A stretch of DNA of 64,000 nt, taken from NCBI GenBank assembly GCA_011799875.1, contig CM022298.1, positions 283,599,395 through 283,663,394 of the forward strand, given 5' to 3'. The DNA comes from Thinopyrum elongatum. Lineage: Eukaryota > Streptophyta > Magnoliopsida > Poales > Poaceae. The notes below the pieces were generated by a model that worked only from the letters and a program-made list of their open reading frames with translations, searched no databases and was not told where the DNA came from. The stretch's first letter is position 1, and each line of letters opens with the position of its first letter. The position numbers and the translations under genes are program-made. Positions 12,125-24,494 of the stretch are shown one piece after another.

Positions 12125-12530
12125 TATTGGACGGTCCGTCCAGACCTCTTTAGGTGGTCAACCATAGTAATGTTAATGATGGAAGAACTCGTCGTATGAT
12201 CAGAAGTACTCGGTGGATCGTGAGTATTCTGAGGGTTGTGAGGCAACCCGGAAGACAGTAAGTTGGTCAGACTTGTTGTGCAGATGAAATCTGGTGTATG
12301 ATATGTCAGCCGTGGGATGGCAATGGGATGAGTGGTTGGATGACCACATGATTGGGATTGGATTTGGAGCAGGTTCGGATTGGAATCCTAAGATTATTCG
12401 GAGTATGGATTTAACATGCTTTACCTTACTGCAGTTATTTCAGTAGCTACCTTACTAGATAGCCATGCTTGTTAATCTTGACTGCTATGATGTTGTCTTG
12501 TCTTAATGCTGATGTTTGTTGTGAGCTTGC

Positions 12531-12549
12531 GAGTACATTCAAAGTACTC
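12531..12549 (+). promoter_or_regulatory. Stem-loop in outer 5' LTR
   Basis: gagtac-attcaaa-gtactc can fold into a 6-bp stem with a 7-base loop. It is identical in the 3' LTR at 43409-43427. The nested LTRs have a related gtacatttgtactc at a similar place. Confidence 0.55.
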
Positions 12550-12664
12550 ACCTGGCGTGTCATGCCAGTTTGCAGGTCATGCCATGATTGCTTACTTGTC
12601 GAGGATCCCGAGTTTGCGACCTAGGATACTCGTTCTAGCCAGAGTCCCTGCGGAGTGGAGTCCA

Positions 12665-15600
12665 TGTCACATCCCTAGTTCTGGCTAGGCCAGTTTCATG
12701 TGTGCATCATGTTTAATTTCAAATGAAGTTGAAATGGGGATGACAGAAACCCCCAGCATATTTTAAACCAACTAGGGTTTACTAAAATCCTTTTCAATGA
12801 ACCTGAAATGCCCTTCTAAAATGTTCATCATCTTTGCCTTGGTCTAGAACCCCTGACAAAAATGGTGCACAATTTTCTAGGACATCATTGGGTCACTGAA
12901 TTAAATCTTATGTTATTTGCATTTGGACATTTAAATGCTATTAAATATTTTAAATGTCCAAATAATCCCAAACTGAAATGTTCCATGTTGTTTATATCCT
13001 AAACAGTGGGCATGAGCAGTTTGGTGATTTTTGAAAGTGCCTAGCTATTTTTAATAAAGCCACAAAGTTGCAGAAAAATAGAAAACAGGAATTAAAAGAG
13101 AGAGAGAGACCCACCTAACTTACCTGGCAGCCTACCTGGCCCAGCTCCTCCAGCCGGCCCAGCCCACTGGCAACTGCCACTCGTCTCCCACCTCTGCCAG
13201 AAGGCAGAGGCGTGTCGCCCGCGCGCGCACCGGACGCCACCTCCTGCTTCCACCTCCTGCTTCCTTCCCCGCCCTCGACCGAGCGCCTAGAGGCGCCACG
13301 CAGCCCCCGGTCCCTCCCGCTCACTCCCCCGAGCTCATCCCCTTCTTCTGCTCTCTTTCCTCTCACACCCGAGCGCCACCGTCACCGCCGCTCGCCGCTG
13401 CCGCGCCCTGAGCCACCTCCTCGCCTCCCCAACGCATCCATCGGCCCCGCCGCATCGCCCTGAAGCTCTCCGCCAACGAACACGACGCCGGAAGCCCCGT
13501 ATCGTCGTCCCCGACCTCGTCTTGAAGCTTCGGCCGCCAGAGATCATCGCCATCGATTCGCCGACCCCAGCGCATCCCCGAGCTCGCTGACCACCTCATC
13601 GCCCTCGCTGTGAGCTCCACTGCGTTTCCCCTCTCTCCTTTTGCTCGCCCCCGCACCGTAGCGCCAAACCCGACCCCGCCCGAACTCCGGCCGCCGCCAA
13701 GAGCTCGTTTCCGGCGAGCTCGGTCCACCCTAGCTGCTGCCGCTAGCCGTGTTGGATGCGCGCGAGTCCCAGCACCACGTAGAGCCTCTCCGCCGTCGTT
13801 TTGGTCGTCGGAGGACAAAACCCGCACCGCCCCGCCGCGTCTGGCCTCGCCGGCGGCTAAACGCCGGCGAGTTTGACCTCGCTGACCAGGGGGTTGACCT
13901 CCCCTGGGTCTATGACATGCGGGCCCTGCCCGGCTAATTAACCTAGCTTAGGTTTAAATCTAATTAGTTTAATCTAGGTTAGTGTTAACTAAGTTAGTTA
14001 GTTTAGTGTGTCACTGACGTGTGGACCCCACTGGTCAAGTTTGACCTGGACCGTCTCCGTTGACCTGCTGACGTCACACCGACGTCATGCTGACGCAGTA
14101 AATCATTTTTTGGTTTTTGATAATTCAGGAAATTCCAAAAAATGTCCAAAACTTCTAAAATTCATAGAAAATAAACTATAGCTCAGAATGAAATAATTTA
14201 TATATGAAAAATGACCAGAAAAATCCAAGGAATCTGAATATGGCATTTTCATGCATGTTTGAACAAGTTAACCTCACTGAATAGGACAATTCATGATTAT
14301 GGAATGAATAGTAATTAGTTTTGGAGTTGGAATTTGCTATAGGTTTGAATTCCACTTCAATGAATATGACTAACTGTTGCACAAGGTCAATTCAGTACCT
14401 TAATATGACATATCATTCATATAAATGTGCATTGCATTGATTGTGGTTCCTCTTGTGTTTGCCGGTGGTTGCTCCCTCTCAGTAGACGTGGTTCCGACGA
14501 CGTGTTCGATGACACCAATGAAGAACTATATTATCTTCAGAAGTGCCAGGCAAGCAAAACCCCCTTGTTCATACCTATACAAACCCACTATCTCGCTTCT
14601 GCTCTCTTTTACTGCATTAGGACAACAACGATTCAACTGTTACATGCTGCGGTAGTTGAACCCCTTTCCTCTGCATGACCTGTCATTGCCACAGTAAATA
14701 GATGAAACCCACTAGCATGAGTAGGAGTTGTTTGAGCCCTGATGTGCCTACTCATTCATGCTTGTTTGTTATGCCTGCTATGCTTAGAAGTTGTGTCAGG
14801 TCTGGCTCATCAGGGTGATGAACTAGAGTGAATGGTTGTGTCGGTAATGAGAGTGAAGTGTTGAACATGATTTGGTAAAGGTATCGATGGAAGGCCATGT
14901 AGGAGTACATGGTGGGTTGTTTCATTGAGGCCGTCCTTAAGAACTGAGATCTGTATGCGTGATTTAAGATTCAGCTACTACCACACGTTGGGCCCTGAAA
15001 TATGACCCCGCTCGACTTACTGACCCCTCTCGTCCTCTGTCCAGGAGTTGCAAGTAGTTTCTGGTGTTTGTAGTTGCTGGAGGCCGTGCGCAGCGCTGAC
15101 CTTAGGGGTGGGCTGTGATGCGGTAGGCACGTGGCCGGTGTACCGAGTCGCCCGTTTGGTGTCTCGGGAAACCTGCACACATCGTTTGGGGCTGTGAGCG
15201 AAACTCCGGCCGGATCTCCTCGTGGATGGAACCCGAATAGGCGATAAACCTGGACTAGAGACTTGTGTGGTTAGTCAGGTCGTGGCCGACTCCCTCGCCA
15301 GGCTTCCGCTTGAAGGTTGCCGAGATACACGACGTATACATGGTGGTAAGTGGCGGGAGCGTGTGTGAAGAAGTACACCCCTGCAGGGTTAATATGATCT
15401 ATTCGAATAGCCGCGTCCGCGGTAAAGGACTACTTGGTTGCCTGTACAGTTCATAGACAAGTGGAAGTGGATACTCTAAAACTCGCAAGATAAGCGTGAG
15501 TGCTATGGATGGCCTTCTCGTAGGGAGACGGGAGCGGATCCATAGTGGTGTATTGATATGGTGAATATGTGGACTCGTGTGCGCCACCTCAAAAGAGTTA

Positions 15601-16639
15601 CCAGCATTCGTAGTTCAGGATAGCCACTGAGTCAGAGCTGGCTTGCTGCAGTTAAACTCCACCACCCTCTTTGTTGATACCGATGCATTTGTAGATAGTT
15701 CTGATGTAAGTCTTGCTGGGTACATTTGTACTCACGTTTGCCTATTTTATGTTTTGCAGAGAGACTTCAGTCTCGCTAGTAGTTCCACGTGGACTTCGAC
15801 GTTTAGCTTGTTACCTCAGCTACGATCTTGTGCCCTCGGCAGGATCCGGTAGATAGTCAGGCTTCTCAGCCCTTTTTCATTTATAGATGTCTGTACTCAG
15901 ACATGTTAAGCTTCCGCATGTGTTTTGACTTGTATGCTCTGAATGTTGGGTCATGAGACCCATGTTTGTAATACTTGGCTCCTCGGAGCCTAATGAATAA
16001 ATACTCTGAGTCGTAGAGTCCTGTTGTGACGCCATGTTGTATTTGCCCATATCCAGCATATTGTGTGTATGATTGAAATGCTTGGTATGTGTGGGATCCG
16101 ACAACCTAGTTGTTTATCCTTGGTAGCCTCTCTTATGGGGAAATGTAGTCTGGTGCTCCCACTGAGCCTTGGTAGTCCGCTACAGCCCGGTTTACCGGAG
16201 TCCTGTTAGCTTGCCACTGCTCCGGAACACTTAGACTGGCCGGCATGTGTCTTTCCTCGATCCTGTGTCTGTCCCTTCGGGGAAATGTCACGCGGTGTCT
16301 TTCGGAGTCCTGTTAGCCTGCTATAGCCCGGATTCCCGGAGTCCTGCTAGCCTAGTTACTACAGCCCGAATTCACTCGCTGATGACCGACACGTTCGTTG
16401 CTGGGTCATGTATGCCTGTCCCCGTAAGTTAGTGCCACTTTGGGTTCACGACTAGTCATGTCGGCCCGGGTTCTCTGTCATATGGATGCTAGCGACACTA
16501 TCATATACGTGAGCCAAAAGGCGCAAACGGTCCCAGGCCATGGTAAGGCGACACCCGTGGGAATACCGTGCGTGAGGCCGCAAAGGGATATGAGGTGTTA
16601 CCGGCTAGATCGATGTGACTTGGAATCTGGGTCCTGACA
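12665..16639 (+). repeat. Nested copy 1, 5' LTR (3975 bp)
   Basis: The start is AT-rich, then a GC-rich core (about 13120-13930) preceded by attaaaagagagagagag, then AT-rich and mixed parts with the double palindrome. aataaa at 15996-16001 could be a polyadenylation signal. It ends with repeated cggagtcctg(t/c)tagc phrases (16190-16350) and gtcctgaca. Confidence 0.95.
15399..15422 (+). promoter_or_regulatory. Double palindrome, nested copy 1 5' LTR
   Basis: ctattcgaatag plus ccgcgtccgcgg. The second half stays self-complementary although two positions differ from the outer-LTR version (ccgtgtccacgg), a paired change. Confidence 0.7.
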
Positions 16640-16643
16640 GCTT

Positions 16644-16655
16644 TGGTATCAGAGC
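16644..16655 (+). other. Primer-binding site, nested copy 1
   Basis: tggtatcagagc, four bases after the LTR end, is the sequence complementary to the 3' end of plant initiator methionine tRNA, the usual primer of many plant LTR retrotransposons. Confidence 0.9.
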
Positions 16656-19600
16656 CTGACTGCCTGTAGGATTACCAAGCCAAACTGGTCGAAGTTGAGT
16701 CTAGAAATGCTTTAGTTATATAACGGAATTGATTGTGCAAGGGAACGTAAGGCTCTTTTTACTCCTTTATCTTATGCCTTTCTGATCTGAGTCAACCTCT
16801 TCTTTTCTGTGTGGGTTAAGGAACTAGGCTTTCTTTTCTTTCTATCAGGATCACGTGTTACTAATCCGTAGACTTATAAGATTGCTGGATTCAAGTCTCA
16901 GTTCAGTTTCTACTACTTCCGTTTGTTCATAGCTAGCCTCAGAACCTTGATATTGTGATGTTAAGTGGTTATGCCACCAATTGCAGGATGTCTCAAATCT
17001 TTTGAGCATTTACAGCCGTTATGCTGTCCGAGTCATCCCAGGTTTCTAAATAGTCTGATGCATTTGCAAATCGCTTCTTTCCGTTCCCAATGTTTCTTTG
17101 GGCCAGTTTAACCACACCAATCAGTGAGTGGAGGTACTCTGTTGCCTCGACATATATGTTGGAGCTATTGTTATGACCCTAGGTGTCTTAGAGAACCATT
17201 CAGTAATCTAGCAATGCTTTGTATCCTCCGTGTGATGATTCTGGCCATTATTCCCGAAAGCATCCCGTGATGCCATTTAGTTAGTAGGCATTCTATTTCT
17301 GGGTTCTTGAGTCCAAGATTCACTCTACTAACTTCCTGTTGTTAGTGTTCGCTAGTTCCTTTAGGATATTAGTAACCTTGCGACAGTCCTCGAGGTCCGT
17401 GGTATTTCCCTCTTCCAAATACCATGAACCATTAAGGCAGAAGTTCTTGAACCAAAAAGATCACAACCAGAGTGCTCTTGGTGAGTTCTCCATTCCATAT
17501 TGTGACTCTGCCAGTTCTACCTTTCTGCATGGGTTATCTGGAAGAAACCTGTTGAACTTGCTTCGACAAACTAATCTATGCATCCACAACTCAGAAAGTT
17601 TATGTTCCTTTGAGTTGTCCCTCTTTAGTTGTATTCTGGCCTCCGTCTAACATTTGATAGTCAAGGGTATGTGTGCAATCGTGTTATCGATGCTTTTTAT
17701 TCTTGTGGTCCGTCAAGCCATTCTATTACGGAATGAGTAGGAGAAACAAACTCCAGTACCTCATCCATATCTAGGATTTGGTCAAAACGGTTGTATTCCG
17801 CAGATCAAAATGCCAATCCAGCTTTTGTTTTGTTCTACCCCGGAGTATTACCATCTTTATATCAAGAATATCATGGGAATTGCACACCATCCTATGAACT
17901 CTTGGTACAGTGATACTTCTCGCCATCATTATTCATTTCTCGGTCTCCGTGTTATTGTAACCGGAATACCGACAGGTGAATCATGATGTGTGAAAGCAAT
18001 ACTCCTAGCAACTGCGTTGCTTGGTAGTTAAAGGACAATATTCTCATCCTTGGTGTGTTGGTTATTGAATCACCATCCTAGGACTGATCGTGCTACCTAG
18101 TCCATTTTTGTTGGTGCACTCTTCGATCGATGAGTTAGGATTGTGTCAATCCATCACTCTCTTGATCACATCGTCTTGCCCTGAAAAGCAAGATTGTTCT
18201 CGAGCTTAGTTACATATCGATGGTTCGTGACTTTCCGAATATCTTCTCGAAAGTGCTACCAGGTTGTCACCTGATCGCTATGTTGAGCTCGTGATCAAGT
18301 TGGTTTCTTGTAAACCACCCTTTCTCCAAGAACCTGTGTCGGATACCCTGAGCTAGTTGGTTAAGCTAAACAACAACTTGGAGAGCTGGAAGATGAGAGC
18401 TTGTCTGACTCAGTTCATTCCTAAGGGATATCCTCGTGTGTGTGTGTTGAAGAAAGATGATACTTTCATTGATTGATCCTGGTGATCAATTGTTGGACCT
18501 ATTATCTTATCCAAACTTTGATTTGAGTATGGGCTATCATCAAATCAAATCAGAACCAATGATGTTCGTAATTTTGTCTTATCCGTGGTTGTTCCCTCGG
18601 GCATACACCATTATATCTTTTGGTCTGACCCATGCTATCATCTTGTTCACATAATCATGTAACCCCATCTTATGGGAATCTTGATAAATTGTTGTTGAGC
18701 CCATCGACAACATCCTTATCTTGTCCGTGATTCATGTTGAACATTTAAGTTAGTATTGGAAACTTTTGTAAGCATTTCTTCATGCTAGCTCATGGAGCAT
18801 ATGTTTGGATGAAAGAAGTGACTTCCTCTAATTCATGTGTATTCGATGCAAGTTGCCGCAGTGAATTCGAGAAAGTTTGTTTTGCCTCCTCTGGAATCAT
18901 CCCAAGTTAGTCATGCATGTGCAAAGTGCTCTATGGTTTGATAGGTTGGCCGCCTCCACTCCATATGTGTTCCTAGCACACAAAGCCACTGATTGATTTG
19001 TTCAAAGAAAAGAAGTTCTTAAGTGCTATTCCTTAAGGACCCAAAGGTACATGCGCAGAACTTCACTCTCCGCAATGATGGTTCCCAACCAGAACTCGGT
19101 AGTGTTTTGTTGTAAGACTACTACGTGGTTATGCTTGTCTTGGACAACGTGCTCACATGTATGTAGCAGAATCAGCTCATGTTTTGGAGCTTGCCATCGT
19201 AGTTCATTTCCCGAGAGTCCGCAACGTCATCTCGTCGATTTGTGTTGCAAACTTTCATTTTTCTCTCTAGACTGGATGAGTCTGGAAATATTCCGTTACC
19301 AACCAGATCTGAATCTCAGGCAGATATTATGGTTGGAGCTATTCCAAGATCTATGATGTAGGTCCCGACAAGGTTGATGTTCTGGCTGACACACCTAGCC
19401 GGGAGATTTATCATTGTAGTATCTTGATTGAGCAATTTTACCATCTTCTCCATGAGGATTTCGTGCGACTTATTCTAGAAGTTGCTCCCTAGGAATTCAT
19501 GTGCTCCCAGTTCCTTCGATTATGCTATAATCATTCAAATAGTGGAATCACTTTCTTCTGATGAGCTTCTCCCCAGTTTCTAGAATCATTCCCAGCATTT

Positions 19601-20270
19601 GCATTTTGTTCCCAGCCTGCACCTGCCGTGGTGCCATCCTACCATTGGTTCCACCCATTTCCGGTGATAAGCAAAATCATCCATTGCGTTGTCTTCAACA
19701 AGGTAGTCCACATCATTCATCCTAGCTCGACTATGTCATTCTCTGGAACTCCTTCAAATGTTCGATTGTGATTGCCTTAGGCTGGTTTAGAGAATTTTAT
19801 TGATCTCTGTATCAAAAGTAATTCTTTTTGCCACTTAAGGAAATAACTCTATGAGTCACCTCCTCTAAGGTGTCTCGTTATGGTATCATGGCAACTCAAA
19901 TCCTCGCTACGTTGACAACCGTTCACTACCTTGTTAAGCGTGAAATGGTTGTCTATCTAGTGAACCTTCGTCATCTGCTTCACTCCATCCCTTTGGATGT
20001 GTGCTTTGTGTCTCAGCTCGAGAGATGTTGCTATGTCTCATTCTGTGAGTTGGTCCTGAGTTGTTCGATCTTCGAGAAGATCGATCCTTCTAGAGTTTTC
20101 CCTTTCCTCTTGTTGTCATGTTAGTTGGAGTTCTCAGAGCAAGACATCGAGACAAAGATGGTGATCGAATCAACGTTCTTATGAGATGCAACCTGGATTG
20201 TGAAGATTGTGTTAGTTTGCGTTCCCCTTTCATCTTACCCTACGTTTTAATCTCGGGGCGAGATTCTTTT
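16656..20270 (+). pseudogene. pol: Fossil gypsy pol of nested copy 1
   Basis: No frame is open for more than about 100 codons, but islands of a chromovirus-type pol can be read in order. A protease-RT linker reads VRDFPNIFSKVLPG near 18219. RT motifs follow near 18448-18655 (VLKKDDTF, then FDLSMGYHQIK, then SFGLTHA). RNase H follows near 19297-19410 (PDLNLRQILWLEL, then DVLADTPSR in another frame). The integrase C-terminus is seen near 19979-20030 (DVCFVSQLERC). The segment before the polypurine tract reads TLNLGARFF. The YxDD box and integrase triad are not recognisable. Copy 2 shares the same breaks, so the decay predates both insertions. Confidence 0.75.
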
Positions 20271-20284
20271 GAGTGGGGGTGAGT
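20271..20284 (+). other. Polypurine tract, nested copy 1
   Basis: gagtgggggtgagt lies directly before the 3' LTR, where plus-strand synthesis is primed. Copy 2 has the identical tract at 38013-38026. Confidence 0.8.
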
Positions 20285-23200
20285 TGTCACATCCCTAGTT
20301 CTGGCTAGGCCAGTTTCATGTGTGCATCATGTTTAATTTCAAATGAAGTTGAAATGGGGATGACAGAAACCCCCAGCACATTTTAAACCAACTAGGGTTT
20401 ACTAAAATCCTTTTCAATGAACCTGAAATGCCCTTCTAAAATGTTCATCATCTTTGCCTTGGTCTAGAACCCCTGACAAAAATGGTGCACAATTTTCTAG
20501 GACATCATTGGGTCACTGAATTAAATCTTATGTTATTTGCATTTGGACATTTAAATGCTATTAAATATTTTAAATGTCCAAATAATCCCAAACTGAAATG
20601 TTCCATGTTGTTTATATCCTAAACAGTGGGCATGAGCAGTTTGGTGATTTTTGAAAGTGACTAGCTATTTTTAATAAAGCCACAAAGTTGCAGAAAAATA
20701 GAAAACAGGAATTAAAAGAGAGCGAGAGACCCACCTAACTTACCTGGCAGCCTACCTGGCCCAGCTCCTCCAGCCGGCCCAGCCCACTGGCAACTGCCAG
20801 TCGTCTCCCACCTCTGCCAGAAGGCAGAGGCGTGTCGCCCGCGCGCGCACCGGACGCCACCTCCTGCTTCCACCTCCTGCTTCCTCCCCCGCCCTCGACC
20901 GAGCGCCTAGAGGCGCCACGCAGCCCCCGGTCCCTCCCGCTCACTCCCCCGAGCTCATCCCCTTCCTCTGCTCTCTTTCCTCTCACACCCGAGCGCCACC
21001 GTCACCGCTGCTCGCCGCTGCCGCGCCCTGAGCCACCTCCTCGCCTCCCCTTCGCATCCATCGGCCCCGCCGCATCGCCCTGAAGCTCTCCGCCAACGAA
21101 CACGACGCCGGAAGCCCCGTATCGTCGTCCCCGACCTCGTCTTGAAGCTTCGGCCGCCGGAGATCATCGCCATCGATTCGCCGACCCCAGCGCATCCCCG
21201 AGCTCGCTGACCACCTCATCGCCCTCGCTGTGAGCTCCACTGCGTTTCCCCTCTCTCCTTTTGCTCGCCCCCGCACCGTAGCGCCAAACCCGACCCCGCC
21301 CGAACTCCGGCCGCCGCCATGAGCTCGGTCCACCCTAGCTGCTGCCGCTAGCCGTGTTGGATGCGCGTGAGTCCCAGCACCACGTAGAGCCTCTCCGCCG
21401 TTGTTTTGGTCATCGGAGGACAAAACCCGCACCGCCCCGCCGCGTCTGGCCTCGCCTGCGGTTAAACGCCGGCGAGTTTGACCTCGCTGCCAAGGGGGTT
21501 GACCTCCCCTGGGTCTATGACATGCGGGCCCTGCCCGGCTAATTAACCTAGCTTAGGTTTAAATCTAATTAGTTTAATCTAGGTTAGTGTTAACTAAGTT
21601 AGTTAGTTCAGTGTGTCACTGACGTGTGGACCCCACTGGTCAGGTTTGACCTGGACCGTCTCCGTTGACCTGCTGACGTCACACCGATGTCATGCTGACA
21701 CAGTAAATCATTTTTTGGTTTTTGATAATTCAGGAAATTCCAGAAAATGTCCAAAACTTCTAAAATTCATAGAAAATAAACTATAGCTCAGAATGAAATA
21801 ATTTATGTATGAAAAATGACCAGAAAAATCCAAGGAATCTGAATATGGCATTTTCATGCATGTTTGAACAAGTTAACCTCACTGAATAGGACAATTCATG
21901 ATTATGGAATGAATAGTAATTAGTTTTGGAGTTGGAATTTGCTATAGGTTTGAATTCCACTTCAATGAATATGACTAACTGTTGCACTAGGTCAATTCAG
22001 TACCTTAATATGACATATCATTCATATAAATGTGCATTGCATTGATTGTGGTTCCTCTTGTGTTTGCCGGTGGTTGCTCCCTCTCAGTAGATGTGGTTCC
22101 GACAACGTGTTCGATGACACCGATGAAGAACTATATTATCTCCAGAAGTGCCAGGCAAGCAAAACCCCCTTGTTCATACCTATACAAACCCACTATCTCG
22201 CTTCTGCTCTCTTTTACTGCATTAGGACAACAATGATTCAACTGTTACATGCTGCGGTAGTTGAACCCCTTTCCTCTGCATGACCTGTCATTGCCACAGT
22301 AAATAGATGAAACCCACTAGCATGAGTAGGAGTTGTTTGAGCCCTGATGTGCCTACTCATTCATGCTTGTTTGTTATGCCTGCTATGCTTAGAAGTTGTG
22401 TCAGGTCTGGCTCATCAGGGTGATGAACTAGAGTGAATGGTTGTGTCGGTAATGAGAGTGAAGTGTTGAACATGATTTGGTAAAGGTATCGATGGAAGGC
22501 CATGTAGGAGTACATGGTGGGTTGTTTCATTGAGGCCGTCCTTAAGAACTGAGATCTGTATGCGTGATTTAAGATTCAGCTACTACCACACGTTGGGCCC
22601 TGAAATATGACCCCGCTCGACTTACTGACCCCTCTCGTCCTCTGTCCAGGAGTTGCAAGTAGTTTCTGGTGTTTGTAGTTGCTGGAGGCCGTGCGCAGCG
22701 CTGACCTTAGGGGTGGGCTGTGATGCGGTAGGCACGTGGCCGGTGTACCGAGTCGCCCGTTTGGTGTTTCGGGAACCCTGCACACATCGTTTGGGGCTGT
22801 GAGCGAAACCTCAGCCGGATCTCCTCGCGGATGGAACCCGAATAGGCGATAAACCTGGACTAGAGACTTGTGTGGTTAGTCAGGTCGTGGCCGACTCCCT
22901 CGCCAGGCTTCCGCTTGAAGGTTGCCGAGATACACGACGTGTACATGGTGGTAAGTGGCGGGAGCGTGTGTGAAGAAGTACACCCCTGCAGGGTTAATAT
23001 GATCTATTCGAATAGCCGCGTCCGCGGTAAAGGACTACTTGGTTGCCTGTACAGTTCATAGACAAGTGGAAGTGGATACTCTAAAACTCGCAAGATAAGC
23101 GTGAGTGCTATGGATGGCCTTCTCGTAGGGAGACGGGAGCGGATCCATAGTGGTGTATTGATATGGTGAATATGTGGACTCGTGTGCGCCACCTCAAAAG

Positions 23201-24244
23201 AGTTACCAGCATTCGTAGTTCAGGATAGCCACTGAGTCAGAGCTGGCTTGCTGCAGTTAAACTCCACCACCCTCTTTGTTGATACCGATGCATTTGTAGA
23301 TAGTTCTGATGTAAGTCTTGCTGGGTACATTTGTACTCACGTTTGCCTATTTTATGTTTTGCAGAGAGACTTCAGTCTCGCTAGTAGTTCCACGTGGACT
23401 TCGACGTTTAGCTTGTTACCTCAGCTACGATCTTGTGCCCTCGGCAGGATCCGGTAGATAGTCAGGCTTCTCAGCCCTTTTTCATTTATAGATGTCTGTA
23501 CTCAGACATGTTAAGCTTCCGCATGTGTTTTGACTTGTATGCTCTGAATGTTGGGTCATGAGACCCATGTTTGTAATACTTGGCTCCTCGGAGCCTAATG
23601 AATAAATACTCTGAGTCGTAGAGTCTTGTTGTGATGCCATGTTGTATTTGCCCATATCCAGCATATTGTGTGTATGATTGAAATGCTTGGTATGTGTGGG
23701 ATCCGACAACCTAGTTGTTTATCCTTGGTAGCCTCTCTTATGGGGAAATGTAGTCTGGTGCTCCCACTGAGCCTTGGTAGTCCGCTACAGCCTGGTTTAC
23801 CGGAGTCCTGTTAGCTTGCCACTGCTCCGGAACACTTAGACTGGCCGGCATGTGTCCTTCCTCGATCCTGTGTCTGTCCCTTCGGGGAAACGTCACGCGG
23901 TGTCTTTCGGAGTCCTGTTAGCCTGCTACAGCCCGGATTCCCGGAGTCCTGCTAGCCCAGTTGCTACAGCCCGAATTCACTCGCTGATGACCGACACGTT
24001 CGTTGCTGGGTCATGTATGCCTGTGCCCGTAAGTTAGTGCCACTTTGGGTTCACGACTAGTCATGTCGGCCCGGGTTCTCTGTCATATGGATGCTAGTGA
24101 CACTATCATATACGTGAGCCAAAAGGCGCAAACGGTCCCGGGCCATGGTAAGGCGACACCCGTGGGAATACCGTGCGTGAGGCCGCAAAGGGATATGAGG
24201 TGTTACCGGCTAGATCGATGTGACTTGGAATCGGGGTCCTGACA
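20285..24244 (+). repeat. Nested copy 1, 3' LTR (3960 bp)
   Basis: It is nearly identical to the 5' LTR and 15 bp shorter, the main gap lying in the GC-rich core near 21320 (compare 13698-13724). Confidence 0.95.
23004..23027 (+). promoter_or_regulatory. Double palindrome, nested copy 1 3' LTR
   Basis: ctattcgaatag plus ccgcgtccgcgg, the same as in the 5' LTR of this copy. Confidence 0.7.
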
Positions 24245-24477
24245 GTCCATCACTGTTGTCGCTGTTTCGCTGCTGAGAGAGTTACTCCGCTGTTAGCATA
24301 GAGCTACCCCAGGCAGGCGTAGTGTCGCCGTGCCAATGTAATCCTTATACCCTTTGTAACCATATCCATTGTAATAAAGAGCTGATTTGTTCTATGCCAA
24401 CAGTGCCGTATTCCAGAGGACTTGTCCCTGGGCTGGAATATGGGGCGTCTCGATCTTCTCTGAGCCGGGGTGCCACA
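24245..24477 (+). repeat. Outer element 5' LTR, last part
   Basis: After the duplicated GTCCA the LTR continues to gggtgccaca. It holds aataaa at 24373-24378, a likely polyadenylation signal, and matches 43540-43770. Confidence 0.9.
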
Positions 24478-24482
24478 GGCAT

Positions 24483-24494
24483 TGGTATCAGAGC
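24483..24494 (+). other. Primer-binding site, outer element
   Basis: tggtatcagagc, five bases after the LTR end, is of the initiator methionine tRNA type. This confirms that the LTR ends at 24477. Confidence 0.9.

Larger units (their letters stand above)
8736..12664 (+). repeat. Outer element 5' LTR, first part
   Basis: It runs from the TG terminus to the insertion of nested copy 1. Three zones can be seen: an AT-rich start (8736-10000), a GC-rich core (about 10010-10950) holding a TATA box, and a mixed part (11050-12664) with a double palindrome and a stem-loop. It aligns with 27242-29835 followed by 42206 onward. Confidence 0.9.
12665..24244 (+). mobile_element. Nested LTR retrotransposon, copy 1, TSD GTCCA
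   Basis: It begins tgtcacatccctag at 12665 and ends gtcctgaca at 24244. GTCCA flanks it at 12660-12664 and 24245-24249. The uninterrupted host sequence is visible in the other outer LTR (about 43535), which proves the insertion. LTRs are 12665-16639 and 20285-24244, the interior is 16640-20284. By eye the LTRs differ by about 1% plus one 15-bp indel, so this is one of the two youngest insertions here. The interior carries a decayed chromovirus-like pol that could not encode active enzymes. Confidence 0.95.

Noticed and set aside
13363..13827. Minus-strand frame of 154 codons, and its counterpart at 20983-21432
   Set aside because: They are conserved only because the two LTRs are recent copies; no domain, and low-complexity composition.
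15712..15762. GTAAGT...TTTGCAG in the nested LTR as an intron
   Set aside because: The interval is about 50 bases, short for a plant intron, and there is no reading frame to join. I kept the stem-loop as a separate observation.
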